Positions 1 through 9,565 of a DNA stretch of 64,000 bases are shown here, one piece after another. A program made the translations under genes and the position numbers. The DNA comes from Streptomyces sp. 1-11. GTDB taxonomy: Bacteria > Actinomycetota > Actinomycetes > Streptomycetales > Streptomycetaceae. Where the stretch lies: the NCBI RefSeq assembly GCF_007176755.1, contig NZ_BJTV01000002.1, positions 372,655-436,654 on the forward strand. The letters run 5' to 3'. Numbering within the stretch: position 1 is the first letter of the stretch; every line of letters begins with the position of its first letter. Below the pieces are notes generated by a model, which made no database searches, was not told the origin of the DNA, and worked only from the letters and a program-made list of their open reading frames with translations.

Positions 1-153
1 CCCGATACCGCAGCTTGACCTGGTGCGGTGACTGACGCACGACACGCACGCGCGATTCGCGCGAGACCTCATGAACGCCCCCCACTGACGTCGCGTCAGC
101 CGCCCACGGCACGGCCCCGTCCCCCCCCACCCGCTCCCGAAAGGCAGCCGACG

Positions 154-756
154 ATGGACACGAACCGGCCCAGACTCCAGCTCAGCAGAAGACGGATCCT
201 GATGGGCGCGGCACTCGCCGCGGTCCCGGGCGCGCTGCTCCCCGACGCCCGCGCGGGCGCTCAAGCGGCCGTCGACTACCCCGCGGCCGAGTGGCAGCCG
301 GCGGTCTCCACCAACTACACGGCGTCGAACCGGCCCGCCGGCTACACCATCGACCGGGTCATCATCCATATCACCCAGGAGACGTACAACGACACGCTCG
401 CCATCTTCCGCGACCCCGACAAGAAGGTGTCCGCCCACTACGTGGTCCGTTCGGCGGACGGTCACGTCGCCCAGTGCGTGCGCGAGGCCAACATCGCCTG
501 GCACGCGGGCAACTGGGACTACAACACGCGCAGCATCGGCATCGAGCACGAGGGCTGGGTGGACCAGCCGGCGTACCTCACCGACGCCCTCTACGAGCAG
601 TCCGCGAAACTGACGGCCGCCGTCTGCGCCCACTACGGCATCCCCAGGGACAGACAGCACATCATCGGCCACTACGAGGTACCCGGCAGCGACCACACCG
701 ATCCCGGGCCGCTGTGGGACTGGGTGCGCTACATCAGACTGGTCAATTTCGCCTAG
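154..756 (+). CDS. Tat-exported N-acetylmuramoyl-L-alanine amidase
   Basis: Predicted exported zinc amidase (amidase_2/PGRP fold) that would cut the amide bond between muramic acid and the stem peptide in cell-wall peptidoglycan. The 200-residue product opens with a twin-arginine signal (SRRRIL at residues 11-16, then a hydrophobic stretch ending near residue 38). The domain follows at about 60-195, with HITQ, the IEHEG segment and a C-terminal HTDPGP that supplies typical zinc and catalytic residues. The ATG at 154 was chosen over an in-frame start at 28 because AAGGCAG lies 6 bases upstream and only this start places the Tat motif at the N-terminus. It is monocistronic. Family assignment is firm; the physiological substrate is inferred. 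Confidence 0.9.
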   Translation: MDTNRPRLQLSRRRILMGAALAAVPGALLPDARAGAQAAVDYPAAEWQPAVSTNYTASNRPAGYTIDRVIIHITQETYNDTLAIFRDPDKKVSAHYVVRSADGHVAQCVREANIAWHAGNWDYNTRSIGIEHEGWVDQPAYLTDALYEQSAKLTAAVCAHYGIPRDRQHIIGHYEVPGSDHTDPGPLWDWVRYIRLVNFA

Positions 757-834
757 GCGGCTGTCGAACCGGTTGTCCCCGCCAACCCGCCGCGTGACGA
801 TGGAGCCAGCCGTTTCACCGTCCGGGAGGGCCAA

Positions 835-2148
835 GTGACCGATCCCTGGGTGGCCCTGGAACCGGGGGCCGACCCCGCCGAGCGCGTCCTGGCGCTGCGC
901 CGGGCGCACGAGACGTTCACGACGGCGGGCACGGTGCCCCGCCCGGTGCGCTCGGTGGTGGCCGAGTCGTGGCGGCGCAGCGCGCGGGCCGGTGTCGGGC
1001 CGGACGGCAGCGCCAACGTTGAGCTGACCGACGGCGACCTCGGCGCCCACCGGGCCGAGCACCCGCTCGCCAGGGTGATGCCCCTGTTCCGGGAGCTGAT
1101 GGGCTCGTTCGCCGCCGACGGCGAGCACCTGCTGGCGGTGTGCGACGCGCACGGCAGGCTGCTGTGGGTGGAGGGGCATCCGGCGACCCGGCGCCGGGCC
1201 GACCGGATGAACTTCGTGCCGGGCGCGCTCTGGTCGGAGGCGGCGGTGGGCACCAACGCGCCGGGTACGGCGGTCGCGCTGGACCGGCCGGTGCAGGTGT
1301 TCGCGGCGGAGCACTTCATACGGCAGGTGCAGCCGTGGACCTGTGCGGCCGCGCCGGTCCACGACCCGCACACCGGGCGGGTGCTGGGCGCTGTCGACAT
1401 CACCGGCGGCGACAGGCTGGCGCACCCGCACAGCCTGGGCTTCGTGCAGGCGGTGGCCCGGGCCGCCGAGTCGCAGCTCGCGCTGCTCGCCCCGCCCCGG
1501 CACGCCGAGGAGACGGCCCTGCTCAGCGCGCTGGGGCGGGACGAGGCCGAACTCCGGCTGCGCGGCAGGCGCGTCCGGCTCGGCCGCCGGCACAGCGAGA
1601 TCCTCGTGCTGCTGGCCCGCCACCCCGAGGGGCTGACGGGTGACGAACTGCTCTGCGCGCTGTACGAGGACGAGGCGGTGACCCCGGTGACGCTGCGGGC
1701 CGAGCTGGCGCGGCTGCGGCGCCTGATCGGGCCGGGACTGCTCGCTTCCCGGCCGTACCGGCTGACGGTGGCGGTGGAGTGCGACGTCACCGTGGTGGAG
1801 CGGCGACTGGAGGCGGGCGCGCTGACCGGGGCGGTGGCGGCGTACACCGGTCCGCTGCTGCCGGGTTCCCGGGCCCCGGCGGTGGTACGGCTCCGGCGGC
1901 GGCTCGCCGACGGGATGCGGTCGGCGCTCGTCGCCCACCGCGACCCCGACCTGCTGGCCGGCTGGGCGCGCGCCCCGTGGGGCGAGGACGACCTGGAGGT
2001 GTGGCGGGCGCTGGCGGCGGTGCGGCCGTCGGCCTCGGTACGGGCGCGGCTGGCGGCGCTGGAGGGCGAGCTGGCCCTGCCGCCTCGCCGGGTGCTCGCG
2101 CCGCCTCCGGGCCGCGGCGCAACGTACTCGCAACGTCCGCGTGCCTAG
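835..2148 (+). CDS. GAF-domain transcriptional regulator (AcoR-like sensor half, winged-helix C-terminus)
   Basis: A 437-residue regulator starting at GTG behind GGGAGGG. Residues about 25-215 resemble the GAF sensor region of AcoR-type activators, including [10 protein letters not shown] and [15 protein letters not shown]. The C-terminal third has the look of a winged-helix DNA-binding module ([20 protein letters not shown]). There is no AAA+ or sigma-54-interacting domain, as expected in Streptomyces, which lacks sigma-54. It sits 56 bp upstream of the aldehyde dehydrogenase on the same strand, a pairing seen elsewhere in actinomycetes, so it most likely controls that gene in response to an alcohol, aldehyde or related ligand. 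The ligand is unknown. Confidence 0.8.
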   Translation: MTDPWVALEPGADPAERVLALRRAHETFTTAGTVPRPVRSVVAESWRRSARAGVGPDGSANVELTDGDLGAHRAEHPLARVMPLFRELMGSFAADGEHLLAVCDAHGRLLWVEGHPATRRRADRMNFVPGALWSEAAVGTNAPGTAVALDRPVQVFAAEHFIRQVQPWTCAAAPVHDPHTGRVLGAVDITGGDRLAHPHSLGFVQAVARAAESQLALLAPPRHAEETALLSALGRDEAELRLRGRRVRLGRRHSEILVLLARHPEGLTGDELLCALYEDEAVTPVTLRAELARLRRLIGPGLLASRPYRLTVAVECDVTVVERRLEAGALTGAVAAYTGPLLPGSRAPAVVRLRRRLADGMRSALVAHRDPDLLAGWARAPWGEDDLEVWRALAAVRPSASVRARLAALEGELALPPRRVLAPPPGRGATYSQRPRA

Positions 2149-2204
2149 CCTCGCGGCGAGAGCTGCCCAACGGCGGGCAGCGCTTCACCGGGAGGCAGAC
2201 CAGC

Positions 2205-3728
2205 ATGACCCGTTACGCGGCGCCCGGCACCGAGGGCGCGATCGTCTCCTACCAGGCGCGCTACGACCACTTCATCGGCGGCGAGTACGTTCCGCCGGTG
2301 CGCGGGCAGTACTTCGAGAATCCGTCACCGATCAACGGGCAGCCGTTCACCGAGATCGCGCGCGGCACCGCGGAGGACGTCGAGCGGGCGCTGGACGCGG
2401 CGCACGAGGCCGCGCCCGGCTGGGGCCGTACCTCGGTGACGGAGCGGTCCGACATCCTGCTGCGGATCGCCGACCGCATGCAGGCGAACCTCGAGGCCCT
2501 GGCGGTGGCCGAGAGCTGGGAGAACGGCAAGCCGGTGCGGGAGACGCTGGCGGCCGACATCCCGCTCGCCATCGACCACTTCCGCTACTTCGCGGGCGCC
2601 ATCCGCGCGCAGGAGGGCTCGCTGAGCGAGATCGACGACGACACGGTGGCGTACCACTTCCACGAGCCGCTCGGTGTGGTCGCGCAGATCATCCCGTGGA
2701 ACTTCCCGATCCTGATGGCCACCTGGAAGCTGGCGCCGGCGCTCGCCGCGGGCAACGCGGTCGTCCTCAAGCCGGCCGAGCAGACCCCGGCGTCCATCCA
2801 CTACTGGGTGAGCCTGATCGCCGACCTGCTGCCGCCGGGCGTGCTCAACATCGTCAACGGCTTCGGCGTGGAGGCGGGCAAGCCGCTGGCCTCCAGCCCG
2901 CGTGTGGCGAAGGTGGCGTTCACCGGGGAGACCACGACCGGGCGGCTGATCATGCAGTACGCCTCGGAGAACATCAAGCCCGTCACGCTGGAACTGGGCG
3001 GCAAGTCGCCGAACATCTTCTTCGACGACGTCTGGGCGCACGACGACGACTTCCGGGACAAGGCGCTCGAAGGCTTCACGATGTTCGCGCTCAACCAGGG
3101 CGAGGTGTGCACCTGCCCCTCCCGGGCGCTCGTCCAGCGGGGCCACTACGCCGAGTTCCTGGAGGCGGCGGTGGCCCGTACCCGGCAGATCAAGACGGGG
3201 CACCCGCTCGACACCGACACGATGATCGGCGCGCAGGCCTCCAACGACCAGCTGGAGAAGATACTCTCCTACCTGGACATCGGCCGGCAGGAGGGCGCCA
3301 AGGTGCTCACCGGCGGCGAACGCATCGAGTACGACGGAGAGCTGAAGGGCGGCTACTACGTCCAGCCGACCATCTTCGAGGGCGACAACCGCATGCGGAT
3401 CTTCCAGGAGGAGATCTTCGGGCCGGTCGTCTCGGTGGCCTCCTTCGACGGCTTCGACGACGCCATCAAGATCGCGAACGACACCCTGTACGGCCTCGGC
3501 GCGGGTGTGTGGTCCCGCGACGTCAACACCGCCTATCGCGCGGGCCGCGCGATCCAGGCGGGCCGCGTGTGGACGAACTGCTACCACGCCTACCCGGCAC
3601 ACGCCGCGTTCGGCGGCTACAAGCAGTCCGGCATCGGCCGCGAGACGCACCGGATGATGCTGGACCACTACCAGCAGACGAAGAACATTCTTTGTTCTTA
3701 CAGCCCTCGGAAACTGGGCTTCTTCTAG
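2205..3728 (+). CDS. NAD-dependent aldehyde dehydrogenase (ExaC/AldA type) with recoded 3' end
   Basis: A 507-residue aldehyde dehydrogenase that oxidises aldehydes to acids with NAD. Visible landmarks are PWNFPIL, the catalytic glutamate in LELGGKSPN, the catalytic cysteine in GEVCTCPS and EEIFGPVVS. The ATG at 2205 has GGAGG 9 bases upstream; the frame is open further upstream but overlaps the regulator gene. Codon use changes abruptly after position 3686: the last 14 codons include ATT CTT TGT TCT AGC CCT CGG AAA, unlike the rest of this GC-rich gene. A second ALDH 3' end, encoding nearly the same residues with normal codons, lies at 13463-13525. The reading frame is intact. I infer that the gene end was replaced when DNA inserted here. 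Confidence 0.93.
   Translation: MTRYAAPGTEGAIVSYQARYDHFIGGEYVPPVRGQYFENPSPINGQPFTEIARGTAEDVERALDAAHEAAPGWGRTSVTERSDILLRIADRMQANLEALAVAESWENGKPVRETLAADIPLAIDHFRYFAGAIRAQEGSLSEIDDDTVAYHFHEPLGVVAQIIPWNFPILMATWKLAPALAAGNAVVLKPAEQTPASIHYWVSLIADLLPPGVLNIVNGFGVEAGKPLASSPRVAKVAFTGETTTGRLIMQYASENIKPVTLELGGKSPNIFFDDVWAHDDDFRDKALEGFTMFALNQGEVCTCPSRALVQRGHYAEFLEAAVARTRQIKTGHPLDTDTMIGAQASNDQLEKILSYLDIGRQEGAKVLTGGERIEYDGELKGGYYVQPTIFEGDNRMRIFQEEIFGPVVSVASFDGFDDAIKIANDTLYGLGAGVWSRDVNTAYRAGRAIQAGRVWTNCYHAYPAHAAFGGYKQSGIGRETHRMMLDHYQQTKNILCSYSPRKLGFF
3670..3686 (+). repeat. 17-bp direct repeat, left copy (candidate attachment core)
   Basis: ACCAGCAGACGAAGAAC occurs inside the ALDH 3' end and again, identically, at 13467-13483 inside an orphan ALDH 3' end. 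Codon style in the ALDH gene switches immediately downstream of this copy. Spacing of the two copies is 9,797 bp. It behaves like the core of an integration site; no recombinase is recognisable between the copies. Confidence 0.7.
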
Positions 3729-3738
3729 AGGCTGAAGT

Positions 3739-3777
3739 CGGGTTGCCTGGAGGCACCGTCGCGCTCCAGGCAACCCG
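3739..3777 (+). terminator. Terminator-like hairpin after ALDH
   Basis: CGGGTTGCCTGGA at 3739-3751 pairs perfectly with TCCAGGCAACCCG at 3765-3777, giving a 13-bp stem with a 13-base loop, 10 bp after the ALDH stop. There is no long U tract, as is usual in Streptomyces. It differs from the terminator following the orphan ALDH end at 13537-13573. Confidence 0.8.
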
Positions 3778-4297
3778 GAATATCGGCTACAGTCAGTGAC
3801 GATCTGGAACCTTCGCGCTACTGTCTGGCGCCTAGGGGAGCTCGCCCGGACCAGTCGTGGACCAAAGGGCGCCGAACGACATCACCCCACGAGCCGTCCG
3901 CTCATGAGCGCCGCGAGTCCAGGACTTCCCGGGACCGGCTCCAGACAACGGCCGCGCCGCCCCCGCCCGACCTCGTCGTCGAGTTCATGGGGCTCCACAC
4001 CGGGTTCCGGCATGGCTGGCGGGGCGGCGAGCGCTTCGGGGACACCGCCGACTGTCCGCCTGGCGAGAGAAGCTGCCTCTGAGCGCTCTCGGCCCACTTG
4101 TTCCTGAGCGCCGACGGCACCCGCGTCTCGACCATTTCGAGCGGACCGGTGCCGAGGCCACAGGAAGGTAGCAAACACCGAAAAACACGACAGGGTGCAC
4201 GAGATTCTTCTCCGGCACCGGGCGAAGGGCGGGTGCCCCGCTCCCTCGGGAAAAGGAGATCGCACAGGCAATGGATCACCCTGTCCCGCTCTCCGGG
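3778..4297. other. Intergenic stretch, no convincing gene
   Basis: This gap holds no open frame with good codon use and a ribosome site. One frame around 3965-4082 reads plausibly (DLVVEFMGLHTG then RGGERFG) before a stop and could be the tail of a lost gene. No integrase signature was found, although this is where a tyrosine integrase next to an att site would be expected. Confidence 0.4.
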
Positions 4298-4310
4298 TAC
4301 CGTCAGGCTA
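4298..4310 (+). promoter_or_regulatory. Putative -10 element for leaderless RNase J transcript
   Basis: TACCGT at 4298-4303 lies 6 bases before the ATG at 4310, the spacing expected if transcription begins at the start codon. No ribosome site precedes that ATG. No clear -35 is visible. Confidence 0.45.
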
Positions 4311-5995
4311 TGAGTCATCCGCACCCCGAACTGAAAGCCGCCCCTCCCCTTCCCGAAGGAGGGCTGCGGGTCACCGCCCTGGGCGGCCTCGGTGAGATCG
4401 GCCGCAACATGACCGTCTTCGAGCACGCCGGCAAGCTGCTCATCGTCGACTGCGGCGTGCTCTTCCCCGAGGAGACCCAGCCCGGCGTGGACGTGATCCT
4501 GCCGGACTTCACCTCGATCCGGGACCGGCTGGACGACATCGTGGCCGTGGTCCTCACCCACGGACACGAGGACCACATCGGTGGCGTGCCATACCTGCTG
4601 CGCGAGCGCTCCGACATTCCCGTCGTCGGCTCCAAGCTGACGCTGTCGTTTCTGGAGGCCAAGCTCAAGGAACACGGCATCCGGCCGCGCACGGTACGGG
4701 TGCGGGAGGGCGACCGGCGTGGCTTCGGGCCCTTCGACTGCGAGTTCGTGGCGGTCAACCACTCCATCCCCGACAGCCTCGCGGTGGCGATCCGTACCCG
4801 GGCCGGGATGGTTCTGCACACCGGCGACTTCAAGATGGACCAGTTCCCCCTCGACGACCGCATCACCGATCTGCGCGCCTTCGCCCGCCTCGGCGAGGAG
4901 GGCGTGGACCTGTTCCTCACCGACTCCACCAACGCCGAGGTACCCGGCTTCACCACCTCCGAGCGGGAGCTGAACCCGGCGATCGAGCAGGTGATGCGCA
5001 CCGCGCCGCGCCGGGTCATCGTCTCCAGCTTCGCCAGCCATGTGCACCGCATCCAGCAGGTCCTGGACGCCGCCCACCAGCACGGCCGCAAGGTCGCCTT
5101 CGTCGGCCGGTCGATGGTCCGCAACATGGGCATCGCCCGTGACCTGGGCTATCTGAAGGTCCCGTCCGGTCTGGTGGTGAGCACGAAGGAGCTGGAGAAG
5201 CTTCCGGACCACAAGATCACCCTGGTGTGCACCGGATCCCAGGGCGAACCGATGGCCGCGCTGTCACGGATGGCCAACCGTGACCACCTGATCCGCATCG
5301 GCAAGGGCGACACCGTCCTGCTCGCCAGCTCCCTCATCCCCGGCAACGAGAACGCCATCTACCGGGTGATCAACGGACTCACCCGGTGGGGCGCCCACGT
5401 GGTCCACAAGGGCAACGCCAAGGTGCACGTCTCCGGGCACGCCAGCGCCGGCGAACTCGTCTACTGCTACAACATCGTCAAGCCCCGCAACGTCATGCCC
5501 GTGCACGGCGAATGGCGCCACCTGCGGGCCAACGCCGACCTCGCCATCCGTACCGGTGTCGACCCCGAACGGGTCGTCATCGCCGAGGACGGCGTCGTCG
5601 TCGACCTGGTCGACGGACGCGCGTCCATCACCGGCAAGGTCCCCGCCGGCAACGTCTACGTGGACGGCATGGAAGTCGGCGGCGCCACCGAAGCGTCCCT
5701 CAAGGACCGCCTCACCCTCGCCGCCGAAGGCGTGGTCACGGTGGTGGCGATCGTCGACGCGGACACCGGCGCCCTCGCCGAGGCCCCCGACTTCCTGGCC
5801 CGGGGCTTCGTCCACGACGACAGCACCTTCGAGTCGGTCGTCCCCGTCATCGAGAAGACCCTGGCCACCGCCGCCGAGGAAGGCGTCGGGGACGCGCACC
5901 AACTCGAACAGCTCCTCGCCCGCGCCGTGGCGAACTGGGCGTTCCGCACCCACCGCCGCAGGCCCCTCATCATCCCCGTCATCATCGACGCCTGA
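4310..5995 (+). CDS. rnj: Ribonuclease J (metallo-beta-lactamase/beta-CASP RNase), probable second copy
   Basis: A 561-residue RNase J, a cytoplasmic endo- and 5'-exoribonuclease for mRNA decay and RNA processing. Motif II HGHEDH is at residues 84-89, followed by the other zinc-binding segments (HTGDFKMD, SDSTNAE-like TDSTNAEVPGF) and the beta-CASP region (FASHVHRIQQ, GNAKVHVSGHAS). The product starts MSHPHPEL like the usual Streptomyces enzyme, supporting the ATG at 4310. An alternative ATG at 4271 has AAAGGAG 12 bases upstream. In S. coelicolor the housekeeping gene sits elsewhere (near dapA), whereas this copy lies inside the block bounded by the ALDH repeats. I infer a paralogue brought in with the block. 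The middle and C-terminal sequence look more divergent from the housekeeping type than the N-terminus. Confidence 0.9.
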   Translation: MSHPHPELKAAPPLPEGGLRVTALGGLGEIGRNMTVFEHAGKLLIVDCGVLFPEETQPGVDVILPDFTSIRDRLDDIVAVVLTHGHEDHIGGVPYLLRERSDIPVVGSKLTLSFLEAKLKEHGIRPRTVRVREGDRRGFGPFDCEFVAVNHSIPDSLAVAIRTRAGMVLHTGDFKMDQFPLDDRITDLRAFARLGEEGVDLFLTDSTNAEVPGFTTSERELNPAIEQVMRTAPRRVIVSSFASHVHRIQQVLDAAHQHGRKVAFVGRSMVRNMGIARDLGYLKVPSGLVVSTKELEKLPDHKITLVCTGSQGEPMAALSRMANRDHLIRIGKGDTVLLASSLIPGNENAIYRVINGLTRWGAHVVHKGNAKVHVSGHASAGELVYCYNIVKPRNVMPVHGEWRHLRANADLAIRTGVDPERVVIAEDGVVVDLVDGRASITGKVPAGNVYVDGMEVGGATEASLKDRLTLAAEGVVTVVAIVDADTGALAEAPDFLARGFVHDDSTFESVVPVIEKTLATAAEEGVGDAHQLEQLLARAVANWAFRTHRRRPLIIPVIIDA

Positions 5996-6012
5996 GCCGT
6001 ACCCCGGCAGCA

Positions 6013-6053
6013 CGACCTCCGTTCCGGCCGCGGCTCCGCCGGGACGGAGGTCG
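6013..6053 (+). terminator. Terminator-like hairpin after RNase J gene
   Basis: CGACCTCCGT at 6013-6022 pairs with ACGGAGGTCG at 6044-6053. The stem continues through a T-G wobble and two C-G pairs to 6025/6041, leaving a 15-base loop. It starts 17 bp after the stop. The remainder of the gap to 6354 shows no gene. Confidence 0.8.
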
Positions 6054-6354
6054 GGCATGGGAATCACAGCCACCCCAGCAGGCCGGGGTGGCAACGCACT
6101 CCACATGACGCCGCCGTCACCAGGGACAGGACCAGTGGGCTCGGCGAGGCGACCACGTTCGCCGACGGCGTCGCAGCACCACCTCATCGACCCAGTCCAG
6201 CAAGCGGCCGTTGAGAGGGAACACGCGCTTGGCCGAGTGGAATGCCTTTCACGGATGATGCGGTGCCATAGCATCTGCCCGGCACCGGGCTTGGCGCGGG
6301 CCTCTCGCGCGTCCGGACAGCACACTGAGCACCAGCGAGCGGCGAGGAGTCACC

Positions 6355-7668
6355 GTGACCGTATACGGGCATGACGAGGGCGGTGAGCCGACCACTCGTA
6401 CTCCGGAGAACGGGGACGGCCGGGGCAGCGCGATGACCTTGGCGGAGACTCTGGCGGCGGCGGAGACCGCAGCGCCCGTGGAGTCACTCGACGTGATCGC
6501 GCGCATGCTCAAGGAGCAGCTCGGGGCCGCGTCGGTGTCGTTCCTCATCACCGACTTCACCGGCGGCTCGGTCGTACGGCTGGGGGCGGCGGGCAGCGTC
6601 GAGACCGATGAACCCGCCCGGCGCATCACGCTGCGGGACACCCTGTACGACGACGTGATCCGCACACAGCGGCCGAGCGTGGAGGACAAGGGCGACGGCG
6701 CGCTGGTTCAGATCGTGGCCCCCGTGACCAATCGCGGGGACGCCATCGGGCTCCTCGAACTGTTCCTGCCCGCGGCGCCGGACGCGGAGGTGATGCGGGC
6801 GATCGGCGAGACCGCGCACGCCCTGGCGTACATCGTCATCGCGAACCGGTCCTTCACCGACGTGTACCAGTGGGGCCGCCGTACCACCCCGCTGAGCCTG
6901 GCCGCGGAAATCCAGCACCGGTTGCTCCCGGCGTCACTGTCGTGTGAGGCGGCGCAGTTCGCGGTGGCCGGGGCGCTGGAGCCGGCCGACCACGTCGGGG
7001 GTGACACCTTCGACTACGTGATCGACCGGGACACGGTCCAGCTCTCTGTCACCGACGCCATGGGTCACGATGTCGACGCCGCGCTGCTGGCGACCCTCCT
7101 GGTGGGCGCCCTGCGCCGGGCCCGGCGAGCCGGTGCCGACCTCGCCGAGCAGGCCCGCCAGGCCGACCAGGCCATGCGGGAGCACGGCCGCCAGAGCTAC
7201 GTCACCGGCCAACTACTGCGTATCAGCCTCATCGACGGCAGGACCGAGTTCGTCAACGCCGGGCACCCCTGGCCGCTGCGGATGCGGGACGGACAGGTGC
7301 GGGAGATCGCTCCGCAGATCGATATGCCGTTCGGCTTCCATGCCCCGCACAGATATCGGGTCCAGTCGCTGGACCTGCGTCCGGGCGACCGGCTGGTGAT
7401 GCTGACCGACGGCATGCTGGAGCGCAACGCCCACCGTCTCGATCTGTCGGATCTGATCGTCCGCACCCGCGCGCTGCATCCCCGTGAGGCCGCTCGCACC
7501 CTCGTCGCGGCGGTCGTCGACGCCCACCACGGCCACCTGCAGGACGACGCGACCGTCATGTGCCTGGACTGGCACGGTGTCGACCAGTCCCAGCGGGACG
7601 CCGACACCGGAGCCGACCTCGCCGATGCCTCCGCCCGGCGAAGGGGGCGGACCGTTGCCGGGCGATGA
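6355..7668 (+). CDS. SpoIIE/RsbU-type PP2C serine phosphatase with GAF-like N-terminus
   Basis: A 437-residue PPM phosphatase of the kind that dephosphorylates STAS anti-anti-sigma proteins in partner-switching systems. Residues about 40-160 look like a GAF sensor. The catalytic domain (about 190-410) shows GGDTFDY, SVTDAMGHDVDAA, NAGHPWPLR, LTDGMLER and DDATVMCLDW, which carry the metal-binding aspartates. The GTG start has GAGGAG 5 bases upstream. It belongs to the same block as a decayed RsbW-like ATPase (10403-10762), and a STAS protein lies just beyond the block (14836). Whether these ever formed one switch is inference. Confidence 0.88.
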   Translation: MTVYGHDEGGEPTTRTPENGDGRGSAMTLAETLAAAETAAPVESLDVIARMLKEQLGAASVSFLITDFTGGSVVRLGAAGSVETDEPARRITLRDTLYDDVIRTQRPSVEDKGDGALVQIVAPVTNRGDAIGLLELFLPAAPDAEVMRAIGETAHALAYIVIANRSFTDVYQWGRRTTPLSLAAEIQHRLLPASLSCEAAQFAVAGALEPADHVGGDTFDYVIDRDTVQLSVTDAMGHDVDAALLATLLVGALRRARRAGADLAEQARQADQAMREHGRQSYVTGQLLRISLIDGRTEFVNAGHPWPLRMRDGQVREIAPQIDMPFGFHAPHRYRVQSLDLRPGDRLVMLTDGMLERNAHRLDLSDLIVRTRALHPREAARTLVAAVVDAHHGHLQDDATVMCLDWHGVDQSQRDADTGADLADASARRRGRTVAGR

Positions 7669-8189
7669 CTCGGGAACTTCTCCGACACCCCGCTTCAGCG
7701 GGCTCTTGGGGCAGGTGAGGCGGGGACCATTCCGGCATGGTGCCGGCCACGCAACCTCGGGTCGATCGGTTCGGCCAGGTCGGCCGCCCGCTCCACCAGA
7801 GAAGTAACCGAGTGGGCCCGCTCCCCCGCACGGTCGCCTGGTGATTCGTCGGGTGGCCCGTCTGCACGGCGCTCCCCGCGCTGACACGACGTGACCACAC
7901 CCGACTTCAGCGGCGTCGCGGGGCCCAGCTCCTCGTCCTCTGCCGGGCTCCTAGGCGTCACTGGCAGCCGTGCGGTGATGCCAGAAAACCTCACCTGGAC
8001 ACATGGCGGGGGCGCTCCAGAACCCCGTAGGCACGTCGCCGGGACCGAGCCGGTTCGCCACCGCGGAAACTCCAGCCCCGTTGACCTACCGCCAATGGGG
8101 CCTGCGGAAGCCGAGTAGAACGGCTGGTCCTGGGAACGATCAGGGCTTACGAACGGGCATCTCCGCTCGCCTACGCGCAAGGATCGCCG
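7669..8189. other. Intergenic stretch, no supportable gene
   Basis: A 521-bp gap with no frame that combines a ribosome site, Streptomyces codon bias and a recognisable product. It may contain worn-out coding sequence. Confidence 0.4.
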
Positions 8190-8750
8190 ATGCTTCCTGA
8201 GGTCCGCCCCCACCTGTCCACCGCGCTCGCAGACCAGTTGGAACACCAACTGGACCTCGCTCCGCATCTCGAGGAGGGCCAGCTCGACGTGGAGGGCATC
8301 GCCGGAGTCGCAGTGGTCGCAGCCGCCCACTCCGATGGCTACGCGGCCACCGGCCATCTCCTCGGGCTGCTGGCCGCGCTGCCTGCCCCCACCGCGGCAG
8401 GCGAGCGCTTCTGGTCGGATCTGTGGAGGTCTTCGGGCACCGCGTACCTGCTGCCCGTCAACATCAAGGATTCTGTGCTGCGTTCGCTGGCAGGAGAGGG
8501 AACCGCCCTGGCCCGGCAGGTCCTCTCGGCCGTCGATGAGATGACGTCGCCCCAGCGCTCCGCGGCCGGGGAGGTGATCGGTCAGGGCCTCGTCGAGTCC
8601 GACCATCTACCCGACCTCAAGACACAGGTCATCGGAGAACTGTGGCTCCGAGATCTCGAGCTCACCGCCTGGCGCGTCCTGCACGCAGACCGCAGGTCGG
8701 ACGATCGGGCTGGGCGGAAAGCCTTCCTCGACGCCTGGACGAGCGTCTGA
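8190..8750 (+). CDS. Hypothetical protein, 186 aa
   Basis: The product is not recognised. The ATG at 8190 is preceded by AAGGA at 8179-8183 and the frame has strong third-position GC bias, so it is probably a real gene. The protein is soluble, mostly alpha-helical by composition, acidic in the first half (HQLDLAPHLEEGQLDVEG), with no signal peptide, membrane segment, zinc motif or repeats. It stands alone between the phosphatase gene and the BldC/MerR-like gene inside the accessory block. Confidence 0.55.
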   Translation: MLPEVRPHLSTALADQLEHQLDLAPHLEEGQLDVEGIAGVAVVAAAHSDGYAATGHLLGLLAALPAPTAAGERFWSDLWRSSGTAYLLPVNIKDSVLRSLAGEGTALARQVLSAVDEMTSPQRSAAGEVIGQGLVESDHLPDLKTQVIGELWLRDLELTAWRVLHADRRSDDRAGRKAFLDAWTSV

Positions 8751-9135
8751 ACGTCGGCTCCTCCTGACTGCGCGATAGCCGCGCCAGACATGCGGCTTCC
8801 GTACCCGACGACGCATGCCGCGACTGGACTCAGGTAGTTTCGGGCCGAAGTCACACCGGTCCCGGGCCGGCCCAGGATCAGGGGCCGCACGGGCGGCGGC
8901 CACCTGACGCGGCGTGCGCTCCCGCTCCCTGTGGCAGACAGAGGTGATCGCCCTGGTCCCTGCGGCACAGCACAGCAGAACACCCACACCAAAGGCGCGG
9001 GCAAGACGGAATTCCGGACCACGACAGCTGACACAGACGCTGCACGCCCACACACCGCGTCACCACAGGAAATGATCAGGCCACACACGAGACCGTGCGT
9101 ACGATGCCCGCCCGGCGCTGACGGGCACGCTCATC
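8751..9135. other. Intergenic stretch, no supportable gene
   Basis: A gap between the convergent 186-aa gene and the MerR-like gene. No convincing reading frame or RNA gene is visible. A short GCCCG/CGGGC hairpin close to 9110-9125 could terminate the MerR-like transcript. Confidence 0.35.
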
Positions 9136-9474
9136 TCATGCTGCTGCCGTTGGGTTCGCTGATTCGGCGGCGCGGCGATATTCGGCGTTGATGCGCTGGG
9201 CTTCCTCGAGCTGGTCTTCCAGGATGACGATCCGGCAAGCGGCCTCGATGGGGGTCCCGTGGTCGACGAGTTCCCGAGCGCGGGCGGCGATGCGCAGCTG
9301 GTAGCGGGAGTAGCGGCGGTGGCCGCCCGCGGAGCGCAGCGGGGTGATGAGGCGGGCTTCGCCGAGGGCTCGGAGGAAGGCAGGGGTAGTGCCGAGCAAC
9401 TCGGCGGCTCGGCCCATGGTGTAGGCGGGGTAGTCGTCGTCATCGAGACGGCCGAACGTGTCGTCTGCTGTCAT
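9136..9474 (-). CDS. BldC/MerR-like helix-turn-helix regulator, 112 aa
   Basis: A small DNA-binding protein with a MerR-type winged helix. Residues about 17-75 carry the recognition region (AYTMGRAAELLGTTPAFLRAL, then the wing GGHRRYSRYQL). A short helix (residues about 80-105) follows instead of the long coiled-coil and effector domain of classical MerR proteins, a layout shared with BldC. The ATG at 9474 is preceded by GAGAGG; the frame extends upstream but without such a site. Similar small proteins recur in Streptomyces genomes. The DNA directly upstream of it (9566-10088) is loaded with copies of ACTGC, GCAGT on the coding strand, which may be its own binding field. Function is inferred. 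Confidence 0.75.
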   Translation of the reverse strand: MTADDTFGRLDDDDYPAYTMGRAAELLGTTPAFLRALGEARLITPLRSAGGHRRYSRYQLRIAARARELVDHGTPIEAACRIVILEDQLEEAQRINAEYRRAAESANPTAAA

Positions 9475-9499
9475 CGCACCTCTCTGTGGAACGCGCGGA

Positions 9500-9532
9500 G
9501 GGGCCCTGGCACCGTACTGGCACCAGGGCCCC
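9500..9532 (-). promoter_or_regulatory. Hairpin in the 5' leader of the MerR-like gene
   Basis: GGGGCCCTGG at 9500-9509 pairs exactly with CCAGGGCCCC at 9523-9532 around a 13-base loop, 26 bp upstream of the ATG at 9474. It could be an operator or an attenuator-like stem; nothing distinguishes the two. Confidence 0.5.
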
Positions 9533-9565
9533 GAAGGAACTACTACACCATCTACCGGCCCTGAT

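Noticed and set aside
1779..2204. N-terminal extension of the aldehyde dehydrogenase
   Set aside because: The open frame overlaps the GAF regulator gene and has Gly/Arg-rich translation typical of off-frame GC-rich DNA; the ATG at 2205 has a good ribosome site.
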